Below are positions 27,111 through 39,612 of a stretch of DNA of 64,000 nucleotides, in pieces; position 1 is the stretch's first letter; each line of letters begins with the position of its first letter. The stretch is taken from NCBI GenBank assembly GCA_026261815.1, contig JAMPIT010000059.1, forward strand, positions 18,338,001-18,402,000. The letters are read 5' to 3'. The DNA is from Monarcha castaneiventris obscurior. Lineage: Eukaryota; Chordata; Aves; Passeriformes; Monarchidae. The notes under the pieces were generated by a model. That model searched no databases and was not told where the DNA came from. It worked only from the letters and a program-made list of their open reading frames with translations. Position numbers and translations under genes: made by a program.

Positions 27111-30100
27111 CCCTCACAGTAAAGACTTTCTTCTTTATATCTAGTCTAAACCTGGTCTTTTTCAGTTAGAAGCCATTCCCCCTTGTCCTATCACTACATG
27201 CCCTTGTAAAATGTCCATCTCCATCTCTCCAGTATGTTTTCAGTGCCTCCTTTATGCACTCCAATAGAGTTCTGAAGGTCAAAGACCAACTTCATCAGAG
27301 GTAACCTGTGACTGTGGTCTAGCAAGGCCTAGACCAAGTGGTGATCACTAAGTGATCCCTATACTGTAGTTTTTAAGCCCTGGCACAACTGATCATCTTC
27401 AATGTCTTTGGATTTCTGATCCAGGTTTCAGACCAGAATAAACAATATATTTGTTTTATTGAGCATCAGTGGTCTTCAGTGTACTGAAGCAAAGCAAAAC
27501 CAGCTGGTGGTTTGGCAGCTGATGTGCACAATGAAACTGACACACTGATAGCACTTCTCCTGTTCGCTTCTTGACATGGCTTCTATCAGGTTTTTAATAG
27601 GAATTGCTGATCCCCCTGTGGAAGCCTAGAGAACACATCTCTTTTCCTCTCATAGCAAGGGCCAAGATCAAAGGGGAGTTCTGCATCCTGAATGGCATTA
27701 GGAGGGTAGTGGTGCCCTTGCACTTCTCCTGCCGGGTATCTGACCCATAAAAGCCAAAGAGCTGAGGTACCATTAAAAAGTAACATTCATCCTTACTGCT
27801 TTTAGGTAATGGAGTGTACATTGTCCTGATCATAACCCACCAATTGCACTGTGTGATAGTGATGAAATTAAGGAGAACAAGTCTCTACCCACAAACTTCA
27901 AAGGGAATAGGTGCAAATCTACAGTTTTCAGAAGTGTCTGATAGATTTTTTGAGGTGGATGTATGCAGCCATGCTCATTGCAGCTGGAGAGAAGCAGAGA
28001 TGATGTAATTTGCTCTGTTTCATGTGCATGTGTACTGAAATACTAATAATTAATATATGTTCATTATGACACTCAAGGCAGCAGTAACTGTTAGACATAT
28101 TATTACATTTAAAATGGAATTATTTTAATATATTTTAAAGTTATTAAACATGTTCTTCTGTTTCCTTCCAAATTATTCTTCAAAGTCGATTCTCCTTATT
28201 TTTTTAAACTAAAATGAAATAAAAGTCTCATACAATTGACCTATTAATAGATATGTCTAGTTTGCACAAATTAAGGAAATATGAAAACTAGGAAAGAGAA
28301 ATTATTCAGTTACATGTAATAGAGACAAGGTATTTCCTTTCATGGATTTGCAGTGTAGAAGTTTCTGATTAATACATCATGCTGTTGTGAGTGACCTTGA
28401 TTATGACTGTTCTCTGTTTTTATGAATATGAAATGGAGCTGTAAACTTTACGTGTATAATTCCATGTTGGTCAGTCTACTCAGTGATTTGGGGTTTTTTT
28501 GCATTTTTTTTAAACCTGCAGCACTTCAGTTACTGAACGTGATTTGTCGTATCCTTCTTTTACACAACTCTACTATTTCAGAGAAAATGTTCTTTGGGAA
28601 CAAGTATACATTCTAGCACTGCAGTTTGCTATATAGTAGGATGGTCCAAAAGTGCATTTCAGAATCAAGACAACACTCCTCAGAACTTAAATATATTCAA
28701 CAAATAGGCCATTCGCCTTTAAACAGAATAGTTATACAAATGGAGTTTGGCGTGGATGAATACATGAGACATTTTTGAATCGTAAAGAGACAAAACTTTT
28801 AGAACAGATCTATCATCCCTACATTCTTATTTTTAAAAAAATGTTCAGATTTTCAGGTTCAGCCATGTTCCAGGTGGTCACTAAAGCAATCTTTAATACA
28901 ACAGAAAATCATTTTAATGTATTTTCTTTATACTTGCGTAACATTATTTCAACTTTTAAAAATTTATTTTGGGTTTGGGGCTTTTCTCTGTTAAGTCTGT
29001 GATTAATTTCATTTTAATGTGGAATAATATAACCAGGAGAATCCCTGTTTTGCCTTCTTTATGACATGCCAGTACTTTTAGGGACTCACTGAAACAAGTA
29101 TTTCTATTCTCTAGCAGTTGAAAACTAAACATTTCTGAGAACTCATCTCCGTTTCAACAGTTGGGCACATGCTCATTCCCTTGATATTGGTGCTATGATT
29201 GAACAATTTACTTGTTAAAAGCTATTTGTCATCATGTCATGAAATCCCAAATAAATGTAGAAATAGCAGTTGTTCCTGCTTGGTTTTCTATGTATGTTAG
29301 AATAAATATGTTGTATGGAGAGACAGTGAGAGGGAATAAATAGTTGTGCCAAGGGCCTTGGATTTACAGGTGCTTTATTTCATATTTGGCAGTATTTGGT
29401 GGGGAATAGAATTTTGAAAGACTTGGGATAAAAGGAGAAACAAGTTTTAAAGTCTTCTGATCCTCAGATTAGCCCATGGCTAGCCAGTCATGTGCATATG
29501 ATGATATTTCTTCCTTTTGTTTTTTCAGTTCTTTCCTATATACTTAAAATAGTATTTGCACTTTATGGATGCACAGTAGGGGAGATTCTTGTTCATACTT
29601 TAGTTCTCTGATGGAAGAGTTGAACAGGATGTAGAAAATACTTTGAGGAAAAACTGTCAGTGGTAATGGCAAACATTTCATGTGTTGAAGGACTGATACA
29701 TTGTACTAAAATTTAGAGAAGGTCCTTAAGGTTAGGAAATTTTCAGTAACCTAAATGATCAGCAGATTTCAAAGTTCATATGAAAATGTTTCTTCTCGTA
29801 GTATCTATCTATAGTAACAGTTAGAAAGCAGGGAGAGCTGATGACTTGTTTTTCACAGCTTCCATTGACCTGTGTAATGATCTTTTTCTGTCATGTTCCT
29901 GCACGTATAGCTTCATATCATCCTGATATTATTGAACAAAACAAAAGAAATGAAAAAAATCCAAACCACAAAACACCCCAAACCCATTCTAGGCAATGGA
30001 ATGCAAGTATTTATTGTGATTAAAAAAAAAAAATCTTCTGAAAAGAGGATGTGAATACACAAAATTATTGTAACTAGGTAAGGATAAGAATTCAGCTCAG

Positions 30101-30342
30101 ACACAGCTGTTGTTTCCATTTGATAATTAAATCTTAATCACACATGTGGGATTAGGGAAGTTTAGTTTCAATTTATGTAGAAGGAGACACAAAATAGGAA
30201 AGAATGTACCTGATGTTGACTATAAGATCACAAATATATTTGGAAAATCCAGTCGATATTAGCTGAAATTTTCTTTGGTGTCTGTTGGAATGGAAATTGA
30301 TGCTCTGAGATCTCGACATAATGTCATGTGAAACTGTTTCAG

Positions 30343-30462
30343 GTACTTCTGTGGTCCAAGTTACAGCTACTGATGCCGATGACCCCTCATATGGAAACAG
30401 TGCCAGAATAATTTACAGCATACTTCAAGGGCAGCCATATTTCTCTGTGGAACCAGAAACAG
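30343..30462 (+). CDS. CDH10: CDH10 exon 4: EC2, first half
   Basis: 120 nt between TTTCAG and the donor AG|GTCATG. It completes codon 99 (Gly, split G|GT) and encodes residues 99-138, [21 protein letters not shown] and onward to SVEPET. D109-A-D111-D112 is the EC2 calcium-binding DxD element, contacting ions at the EC1-EC2 and EC2-EC3 junctions. The length equals the conserved type II exon 4. The donor has C at +3 and T at +4 and is weaker than the other donors here. Confidence 0.97.
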
Positions 30463-31086
30463 GTCATGAAAATTTTCATTATTTTCATTTACCATAAACT
30501 TTAAATTCCTTCATTTGAAAGACCTCAGGCCACCTAAAATTTTAAATTTTAAAGCCTAACAGAAATGAAAGAACATTTCTTGCTTTTTTCTCATGATTTA
30601 TAATTTTTACAATACATATAAAAACTCAAGAGTTATTATAGCTGAAATTATGAAGTATAAGTGATTTTATAGTGGTACTATTTATAGATTATGATCAAAA
30701 TAACATTTCTGATAAAGGCAAGAATAAAGGTTTGTTCTTAGAAAATATTGTGTCTTTTTTTCCTAATGACCCTACTTGGATTAATAAAAGGTGATCTTTC
30801 TCCTAAACCTTATGCATAAATATCTTGAATCATTTTTAGCATGAAACTGGAAAGGGACCTGTGATGTAAAACTAAGTGTTCAACCAAGACATGCCTGTAA
30901 TAAAGACTACTGTAATTATAAGTAGACTGTGATAAAACTTATGGACAGAAATTTGTACCTTGAAACATTAAATGAATATTTTAGAACTATATTTCAAGAC
31001 TAATACAAAAAAAGATGCAGCAGATTGCTGCACATAAACAACAAATACATCATTAGCGATTTTATTTTTCAATTTATGTCTTTCAG
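30463..31086 (+). other. CDH10 intron 4
   Basis: The shortest intron of the gene seen here (624 bp). It is AT-rich, ends in TTTCAG, and shows nothing else recognisable. Confidence 0.95.
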
Positions 31087-31254
31087 GCATCATCAGAACT
31101 GCGTTGCCGAACATGAACAGAGAAAACAGGGAGCAGTATCAAGTGGTCATCCAGGCAAAGGACATGGGAGGCCAGATGGGTGGATTATCAGGGACCACCA
31201 CCGTGAACATCACTTTGACTGATGTCAACGACAATCCACCTCGCTTCCCCCAGA
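31087..31254 (+). CDS. CDH10: CDH10 exon 5: EC2, second half
   Basis: 168 nt; encodes residues 139-194, [19 protein letters not shown] to NPPRFPQ. D184-V-N-D-N188 is the EC2-EC3 linker calcium motif. The usual DRE triad of EC2 reads N149-R150-E151 here, a variant I associate with cadherin-10. N179-I-T181 is an N-glycosylation sequon. Donor A|GTAAGC splits the next Ser codon. EC1-EC2 are the adhesive domains of classical cadherins, so exons 3-5 hold most of the binding specificity. Confidence 0.97.
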
Positions 31255-34200
31255 GTAAGCTGCATTTAATAGTTGACTTGTGCTGTAAGAGTTAAGCAAT
31301 CACCATCTGGTTTAATTTAGAGTAAATCTAGATTATGGGGCACACATAAACACAAGGCTTATGTGCTGATTATTATTATTAAAGAAGTATATTAAATGTT
31401 ACAGCATTTGTTTGTTAGAAAACAGTTACATGATCAAATATAACTGCAGTAAACCTGGAATACCTCCCAATAATATGGGGAGCTATAGTAGGTGGACTCA
31501 TAAGAGCATTAGAGCAATGTTTTTTCTTTCCTTACCTATTGCTTAAATCCTACATGCTCTCCCACTGGAGAATAAAGCACGTTGTAATTCTAGATATGCA
31601 GAAATGTTTGAATTGAAGTATCTGCTTAAATATTTAATCATGAAGAACGTGGAAAAGAAATTACTTGAAGGGAATCAAACAGATTTGTACTTTTTCAGCT
31701 ATAGAGCTACAAAACATCATAGAAAATTTCCCAAATTAAAGTAAATAGCATTTAACTTTTTTAGGATTTTTTACAGCTTTAGTGAAGGTTTTTATAATGC
31801 TTTTTGCCCTTTGATAATACAGCTGTCAAGACTTTGTATCCTCAAACTAAAATGTAAAAATGTTCTTGGTCTCTATCTAATACGGAAATATTGAACTGTG
31901 TAACATCAAATTTGTAACAGTTAAGCATTTTAAATACATTTGAAGCCTTTTGCATAAATTGAAGTTGCAATACTTGCAGGATGATTTGGACTTACTTGAT
32001 ATGTAAAGGATTTAGAGTATCCTCACCACATATTTTATACATTCTGTATAATTCTACTCAATCCAGTAGTTACTGATGTACTCTTATGGATCAAAATAAC
32101 AGAATCAGCTTCAAATTATGCTCTTTATGGCAAACTGGAGTATGTAATTTTGTTCAATTTAATATTGCGGTTAATACATACGTGTTTAGTTAAGATGTTT
32201 CTCAGCATGTCATTTCATACACACTTGAAATAAAAAAAAATCATGCACCATTGAGTAATTAGAATTTGTGTATTTCCACAAAGGTCCTGTTCTGAACAGA
32301 ATTTATTGTTAATTTATAATTTTCTTTTCTTTTTTTTTTTTCATCCAACAACTTTTTTATATTTATTATCTTTATTGTTTCCATTTGTATATAGAAGATT
32401 ATGGTATTTCCATTGGTGTGTAGGACAGGAAAGCTGTATTACTCCTCTCTGGACATACTGAAGAAGACTACTCAAAGAGATGTCATGTTCAAAGTCTTAC
32501 AGAAAAAAATAAATAACAGTTAAGACAGCATAAAAGAGTCAATAGTGCATATTTATGCTTTTCTTTCTTTTTTCTTGTTTCTTAAAGAGTGTGCTAAATT
32601 AGAAGTCAGAATGATGGAATGAACTTTCTAGACCATTTTTTACATGACTTACCTGGGAGTCCAACATAACATTTGAGTGAAAGGAGGATTTGATGTAGCA
32701 TCTCTGCATTTTTCTTTAATGCCAGTTTAAATCAGATGTGTCATTTGCTTCAAGGAAACTTAATTTTACTCTCATGGGCTTTTGATGTTGTTGGGTTTTT
32801 TTCTCTCTACTTTCTCTCTGACAATTTCTTTGTTAGATGTAAATGTATGTTTCATTGGAGATGAAAACTAAAACATTTATAAAGATGACACATATTACCA
32901 GATATATGAGAGTAAAAATAGCTATTGACTTTTTGAAAAGAATCTTTATATTTAATCTCAAAATGCAAATAGACATTATCATGATTCATGATTTTAACAG
33001 AGTTCAGTGAGACTGCTGGAATTGAAACTGATTAAGTTAAACTATTCTTATTCTATTCCATTAATAAAAAAACAGATGTATTAGGTTCCTGAGACAATAA
33101 TATTCATATCGTATTTATAAATTACCAGACTAAGTATTAGAATGCCCATTATGTTTCCATAAGACTCAGCATATTACAGTTATATGTTTCAATAAAATTT
33201 TTAATAACAGCTTAAATGTCTCCCACAAGAAATTCATATTAAAATTGTGGAAAATTCTACATAATGTATTGTATCGTACTTTCTCAAAAAAAAAAAAAAA
33301 TAGAAGAACCCCTAATTCCTCTGTTGTTTAGATTATGAAGCAAGGATTCCTCAGATTATTTTTCTCTTCTTAAAAATATACTAAAACCCACATAGATTAC
33401 AGTGGTGATGAGATTGAAAACTTTTTCAAGGTGTTACAGAAAGGTCTTCAAAGACCTCAGACTTTGGATCTCTGTTTCAACTATAATATTTCCAAGTGTT
33501 CTCAAAAGTAAGGAGCTAGGGTTGATCAGTCAAAAATGGAAAATGTGATTTATGGACTTAGAAGCCTGATTCTGAATGAAACTCAGTCCACCTGATTTAT
33601 GGCAGCCCATGTCTCCTGTGAGACTATAGCCTGTAGTACTTTATAATACTTACCTTTACATTATATGCCTATTCAAGAGTGAATGGAAAGAAGGGTAAAC
33701 AGAAAAATAAGATTGCTTTTTCATTCTTTATGACTGACTGAAGTATTTGCAATCCCAAGTGTGTAGACTTTAATCTTCGAGCTGATTTCTGCTCTCCTTT
33801 GTATATGGAAAAGTATTCCTTTCCTTGATCCTCCCATTTCTTTTCCTGACAGACAAATTAAAGGACATCATTCACTGCAATAAATGCAAAGAGTAGACTA
33901 CTTTCCTTGAGAAGAGAGAAATAAGACTGATAGCAGAGTTTTGCAAGGATAATTCTGCTTTGGTATAGCTTGTATTCTCATACAGTGTCTAAAACTGCGC
34001 TGCATCCCATATTTAGTCAAAACATTAAATGTCTTCAGTGACAAAAATAATGAAATTAAGGGTCTCATACTATGGTGGAGATTTCTATAAATGGATAGGG
34101 TATATTAAAAATTATCTTTTAGATTGTAAGTTTCTGGTTATTTTCACTCTCTGTTTCCACTACCTTATTAGCAATTCATGATATGAGCTCTTACCACTTT

Positions 34201-36284
34201 GTAGACTAAATTAATGACTTGGGTATTGCACTGGGAGTCAACAGTAGTGCCCACAAGGCATAGCTGGGGGATGTAGTTTTAAGCATTGCAGAAAAAATCG
34301 TGGGGAATAGTTGACACCTCATAAAAATAATTATAACCTATAAATATTAATGGGGGATTAAAAAAAAGCAGTCTTTCACCATAGTCTCCCATAGTACAGT
34401 TTATGTACTAAACTGGTCCTAATATTTTCTTTCTTTTTTTTTTTTTTTAACTATTAGGTGAGTACAGAGAGATTTTCTAGTAGTGAAGCATACAGGTTTA
34501 GATATTAGAGAAAGGTAGTGAAAATGTTAGAGAAAATGCAGGATTAAGTACTCAATTGAACAGCAAAATGTTACTGAGCAAAAATAAACATATATAAATA
34601 GAATGTGGGGTGTACACAGCCATAAAGAATTCATTCTGCTGCTATATGTCAGTTTCATATTAAAAACTGCCTAAGTAAAAATATATGAAGAAATTGACTT
34701 TCAATATTTCAATATTTTTCATTCAACATTTAATTGTGAACTAAATGTGAATGCATTTATTTTTTAATTTTTGCCTTTTTTTTAGGTTTGTCAAATAATG
34801 ACATAATAGAACAGAGAAAAATAACTCTGTAGAAGCAGAAAAAAATCTCAAATGACCCAATGAATAATAGGGTTTTTTTATAGTGACCGGTACTCTGTAG
34901 CTGGCTTGTAATACACCAATAATCCTCAAATGACTCATGCTTTCCTGAAGATATATTCAAAGTCATGTTATCAGTGACCTTTCCATACAGCCTTGCCATT
35001 GCTCTCTCCCCATGATTCTTCTTTATTGCACAAATCTCATAACTCCCTTAATGGACTTTTCTGTACCACTCATTTGTGGCAATATATGTATGTGTTGCTT
35101 TTTTGGATGGCCTGTTCAACTTTTTACTGTTGTGGTTTCAGCCCTTTACCACTTCCACTTTTGTATGATTGTCAGCTAAAGTATACTTCTAACTCATTTA
35201 ACTTAGGTAGTCTCTAAGTAGAACAGAAAACCTTGGAAAACTTAAGTAAGGCCAGAGAAGAAAATGTTTCTCAAGAGAGATTTGATGACTTCACTTTCAT
35301 CTTTGGAATGACAACTGTAGATACATAAATTTTAAAATATTTTTCTGACAATTCACCATAGTGCATTATGTGTCTGACATGTTTTTTCTAGCATATGTTC
35401 TAACAGATGGGACCAAAGATCTCAACCCTTATTTACAGTTTTCACACTAAGGCTAGGACATAGAATGCTAAAATATATGGTAAGATACTTATTTCAATTT
35501 ACTGCAGCATGTCTGAATGATGACAGTTTTATTCCTGTGTATTTTATCAGTTGTATGACACCACAATAAAGGGATGTAACTGAGATAGGAAAAGTAGCAC
35601 AAATCAAGAATTACAATATTCACAAGCTTATTTAAGTATGAATTAACCGCTTTAGCAAGTATAGGCACACTTTTTGCTTGTATATTTTTAAAAATCCTAC
35701 CCCTGCATTAATGGGTTATTCAAATTTATTCAATATGATATCTTACTATCTAATTTTGAAAGCTGAAATGTCAAACTTCTGCATAGAATTGGCCAGCAAA
35801 ATCAAGGAATCCCATTCTTGTTATTGCTTCCATGACAAAATACATTTAAAATATATCTCAAAGATTTCCCTTAGATATTATGGGGTAAAAAAGAAGAGTG
35901 AAATCTGGCACGAGCACAAAGCAGTCTTTCCAGATGATATTTCAGGAATGAAAGAAAAACAAGGACAAGAAAATTGCACGGAAAAGAAAGGCAAGAAGAG
36001 TGCAGATATAGTTGATTCTACTCTGAGATAGAATAAATGTCCTTCTCAACCCTACTTTTCTATTAATCTTTTTTCTACAATTTTGTTTTCGATCTTCTAT
36101 ATAAAGCTTTCCTCTGCATAGTTCTCTACCTTGTATTTTGTCCACCCTCTCAGTATTAAATAGCAAGTTCTCTAGAATAAAAAATACACAAAATTATGTT
36201 ATCAGCTGTTATGTCACACAGTGTTACTCCATGCATGTGCACCAGCTTGTGGGGGTCCTGAATGGCTCTTTGTCTCTTTGACAG
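31255..36284 (+). other. CDH10 intron 5
   Basis: A 5.0-kb AT-rich intron from GTAAGC to GACAG. It contains A-rich and T-rich runs (for example about 33285-33300 and 34435-34448) and no gene or mobile element that I can recognise. Confidence 0.9.
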
Positions 36285-36472
36285 GTACCATCCATCTCCG
36301 CATTCCTGAGTCCTCCCCAGTTGGGACAGCCATTGGCAGCGTTAAAGCCACAGATGCAGACACTGGAAAAAATGCAGAAGTAGAGTACAGAATTATAGAT
36401 GGCGATGGGACCGACATGTTTGATATTGTGACACAGAAGGACACACAGGAAGGCATCATCACTGTGAGAAAG
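36285..36472 (+). CDS. CDH10: CDH10 exon 6: EC3, first half
   Basis: 188 nt; completes Ser195 and encodes residues 195-257, [18 protein letters not shown] to GIITVRK, ending on a whole codon. P202-E203-S204 and D218-A-D220 are the N-terminal PES and DxD calcium elements of EC3. Donor is AAG|GTGTCT. Frame and length match the type II cadherin exon 6. Confidence 0.97.
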
Positions 36473-39358
36473 GTGTCTATTAACAACATTTGCTAAAGGA
36501 TTTTGATGTCAATGTTACATCACAAATGTTCATTGCTTAGATCATGTGATAGCACATGCTAACTGCTTAACATTTGCAAGCATCCCCCATCAGTGACTGA
36601 AAGGTACTATCTCCTATTAAGATGAACTGGAAATAAAAGGCTCTGACCACTTCTAAGATGCAGCACAGGTTTAAAGCATTGTTGCCAGCAAAGTATGAAA
36701 AAGTAGACCAACCCCAATGTGCTAGCACTACTTATCTCTGTGATTTCAAATGCAGGCTTCTTCAGTATTTATGTAACCTATTTTCTTCAGCAAGCAATCA
36801 GCAGCTCACTCACTACTGAGAGACACAGAGTCTCCTTCTCTGTGAGATTCTCATCTACTTAAGTGACTGATGTATGCCAGAACAGACTTGAGTTGCAAGC
36901 TATAGGGTTTTGTTCCTGTTTCCAACATATAAGAGGGTTACCACTTGAGCAATGTGTATGTAATGATGGTGATCCTGTTCCAGAGCTAGCTTTAGTTCTA
37001 CCTTTTGTCTTGCATTGCCAGAGCACTTTCAGATGCTTGTCTTCTAAGTCTAAGATCTCACACATAAAAGTTCCACTCTCCTGCTCCTCAAAAGTTTCCC
37101 TTCCAGAAGTCCCCTTGGTCCTTGTCATTGGGACTTTGAGATGTTCTTCTAAATAAAAGATGTTCAGGCAATATTTTTAACATAAAACACTGCTTATATT
37201 AGCTTTCCAAATGAATGTTCTTAAACATAGGATAATGAAATAAACAGTGATGTAAAACATAACTCCACATCTCTTGATAATGGCAACCAAGGAAGTCATA
37301 AGTTCTGCCTAGAGTGTTCCTTTTTAATTTCTGTATTTTATTGTGTTCATAGTCAATGTAGTTGTTTATCTGGGAAAAAAAGAAAAAAAACAAAGTTTGA
37401 GATCTTATTTTTTTTCCTAGAAGTTTGTGAAGGCTTCTCTTGAGATGCTCTTTTCTTTCTTGCTTCAGATTTTTCACACAGACTGTTATATTAAATCAAT
37501 AGCATCTTGAAAAAAAAGTCTAGTAGCTGAATCAAGCATAAGAAATTTCCTAAATTATAATACAGCAGTTCCAAAAATGTCACCAATAAATACTAATGAA
37601 CAAGATCTTCTGATTTTGTCATTAACAGTCTGACAGAATTTGCATTTTTCATGATGCTTTCTCAGTGATGAATAAGTAGTTTATTCAATACCACAGACAA
37701 CAACACTAACAAGCAAGGAAGGAGATGAGAATGCTCGGTTCATTGATTTATTAAAATATTCCCTTTTTTTGTTATTATCCACTTTGATTGTAATTTCTGT
37801 TTTCAGTGGTGAATAACTACAAATAGCTTGTGTTCATTTACAAAGCCTGTAAGTTATTAAGTCTGAATTTATTATCTGCTGTAAAAGAACTTTTTCTATA
37901 CAAATTTTTCTATACAGTTTCTCACAGGCAAAATAATTGATTTTCCACAATTTCATATATTTGGGCAAGGATTTTGTTCACTACTGTTGATGTGCTGGAA
38001 TACCTGTATAATCCACAGGCTTCATTTCCATGTTTTGCATTGTAGATGACCGAGATGTCCAAATTGGATGTGAATGTTGTAGTAGCAAGCTTACATATTC
38101 ATGGTGGACATTCTGTCAAATTAAACCAGTTAGAATGAATCAGGACTAGCATGTCTTCTTTGTTTTTAGGCTTGAAGCCAGCCTCCCTTAACAGCTGAAT
38201 GATGCACTTTACAGACACAGCAATAGCCTCAGATCTAGGCTAAATACTTATATTTCTCAATTGTATTCATAGATACTCTCCGATCTGCTCTGACTACTTT
38301 TTTAAAATGAGTCTGGGTCAGTGGGGAAACTCATTCTTTCTGCTGGACTGCATCTTTCTGCTTTTGAATAGTGTATTTAAATGTATAACCTGTCACTTTG
38401 GCATCTTTCGTGCACATTAATTAGTATTTAAAAGCAGCTAGGCAGAAAGAAAAAAGTCATCAGCCACCCATTTCGATGAATGAAAACCACCAGTTCTATA
38501 TCTCTCTGAGATTCTGTGGGAGTTAATAAAATCTTCTTTGTGTCAGAAAGGTAGATTTTCAGCTTGCTCATTTCCTTAGAATTGTTAATTAGCTAACACT
38601 TTTCATCTATGACAGCTAGAAAAATTTGAAGGAATAGAATTCTTTTCTATCCAGTATGATTTCTAATTATAACCGTGAACTGCTCCTCCTTCCATTTTAA
38701 AAAGGAGCTACTGACAAAAATGTCAAATATATTTTCAAAAAAAAAAACCCCTCTGATGTTGGATTCATTAAATTAAATGAAAAGGAGCAAGATTAAACCT
38801 TACTGTTCCTCTAGATATAGAGAGCTTTGACACACACACACCTTCCTCAAAAGACACCTAAAACATTCCTGATATTTAAGGCCAGCTACATAGGCTTGAC
38901 AATAAGAATACTCTGGACATTTTTATTATACAGGAGTTTTCAGTATTTCCAATGAAATACAGGTATTAAATACCTTGTTCTGGAATGTTTGTATTTCCAG
39001 ACAATATCTCAAGCATTTTAAATGATTATATGATCGTTTCAAATCCATATTCTTGTGAAACAGCTCCAAAATTCCCTGAATAATTGGTTAATTTGCACTG
39101 AAAATATTTTTGGCATTCATGATGAGATAATTTAACTAATATTTAGGAAAAGATACTTCCTCTAAAAACAACGGTAATTTCTTATTAGACAAAGTGAGTC
39201 CTGTGGTGAGGAACATATTAATTGCGTTGTTGTTCCCACAATGCAGGGCAGGGTCTGATAAGGCTTGAGCCCTCTTTTGTTTCTACTATGTATATAGGTC
39301 AATATCTGTCAATATGTAAATCTAATTTAAGAAAATTTATAACAATTTTCATTTTTAG
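36473..39358 (+). other. CDH10 intron 6
   Basis: A 2.9-kb AT-rich intron ending in TTTTTAG. No repeat family or RNA gene recognised. Confidence 0.92.
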
Positions 39359-39612
39359 CCACTGGACTATGAGACAAGACGACTTTATACTTTGAAAGTA
39401 GAAGCTGAAAATACCCATGTGGATCCACGTTTCTATTACCTTGGGCCTTTCAAAGACACAACTATTGTGAAAATCTCTGTAGAAGATGTAGATGAACCTC
39501 CTGTTTTCAGCAGGTCTTCTTACCTTTTTGAGGTGCATGAAGATATTGAGTTAGGGACAATAATAGGAACGGTAATGGCACGGGACCCTGATTCTGCCTC
39601 AAGCCCAATAAG
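39359..39612 (+). CDS. CDH10: CDH10 exon 7: EC3 end and EC4 start
   Basis: 254 nt; encodes residues 258-341 plus two bases of Arg342, from [24 protein letters not shown] (259-262) is the EC3 equivalent of LDRE. D300-V-D-E-P-P305 is the EC3-EC4 linker; type II cadherins have DVDEPP here in place of DxNDN. D333-P-D335 starts the EC4 calcium site. Donor is AG|GTAATA. Confidence 0.97.

Larger units (their letters stand above)
25961..27240 (-). mobile_element. CR1 LINE 3' fragment split by two LTR insertions
   Basis: Three pieces read continuously as one reverse-oriented CR1: 25961-26110 (from TCATAGATCCATAGAATGG to GGTCAACCTGTT), 26713-26732 (TCAGTGTCTCACCACCCTCA) and 27117 to about 27240 (CAGTAAAGACTTTC to the AGCCATTCCCCCTTGTCCT block). 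Removing the two LTRs and one copy of each target duplication restores the family order, giving an original fragment of about 290 bp. The right edge is approximate. Confidence 0.88.
19115..30342 (+). other. CDH10 intron 3
   Basis: An 11.2-kb intron from GTGAGT to TTTCAG. It carries a CR1 copy near 22.3-22.6 kb, an LTR-like element at 22.74-23.2 kb, the nested CR1/LTR cluster at 25.96-27.24 kb and a short tandem duplication near 25.37 kb. The remainder is AT-rich with no recognisable gene. Confidence 0.9.
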
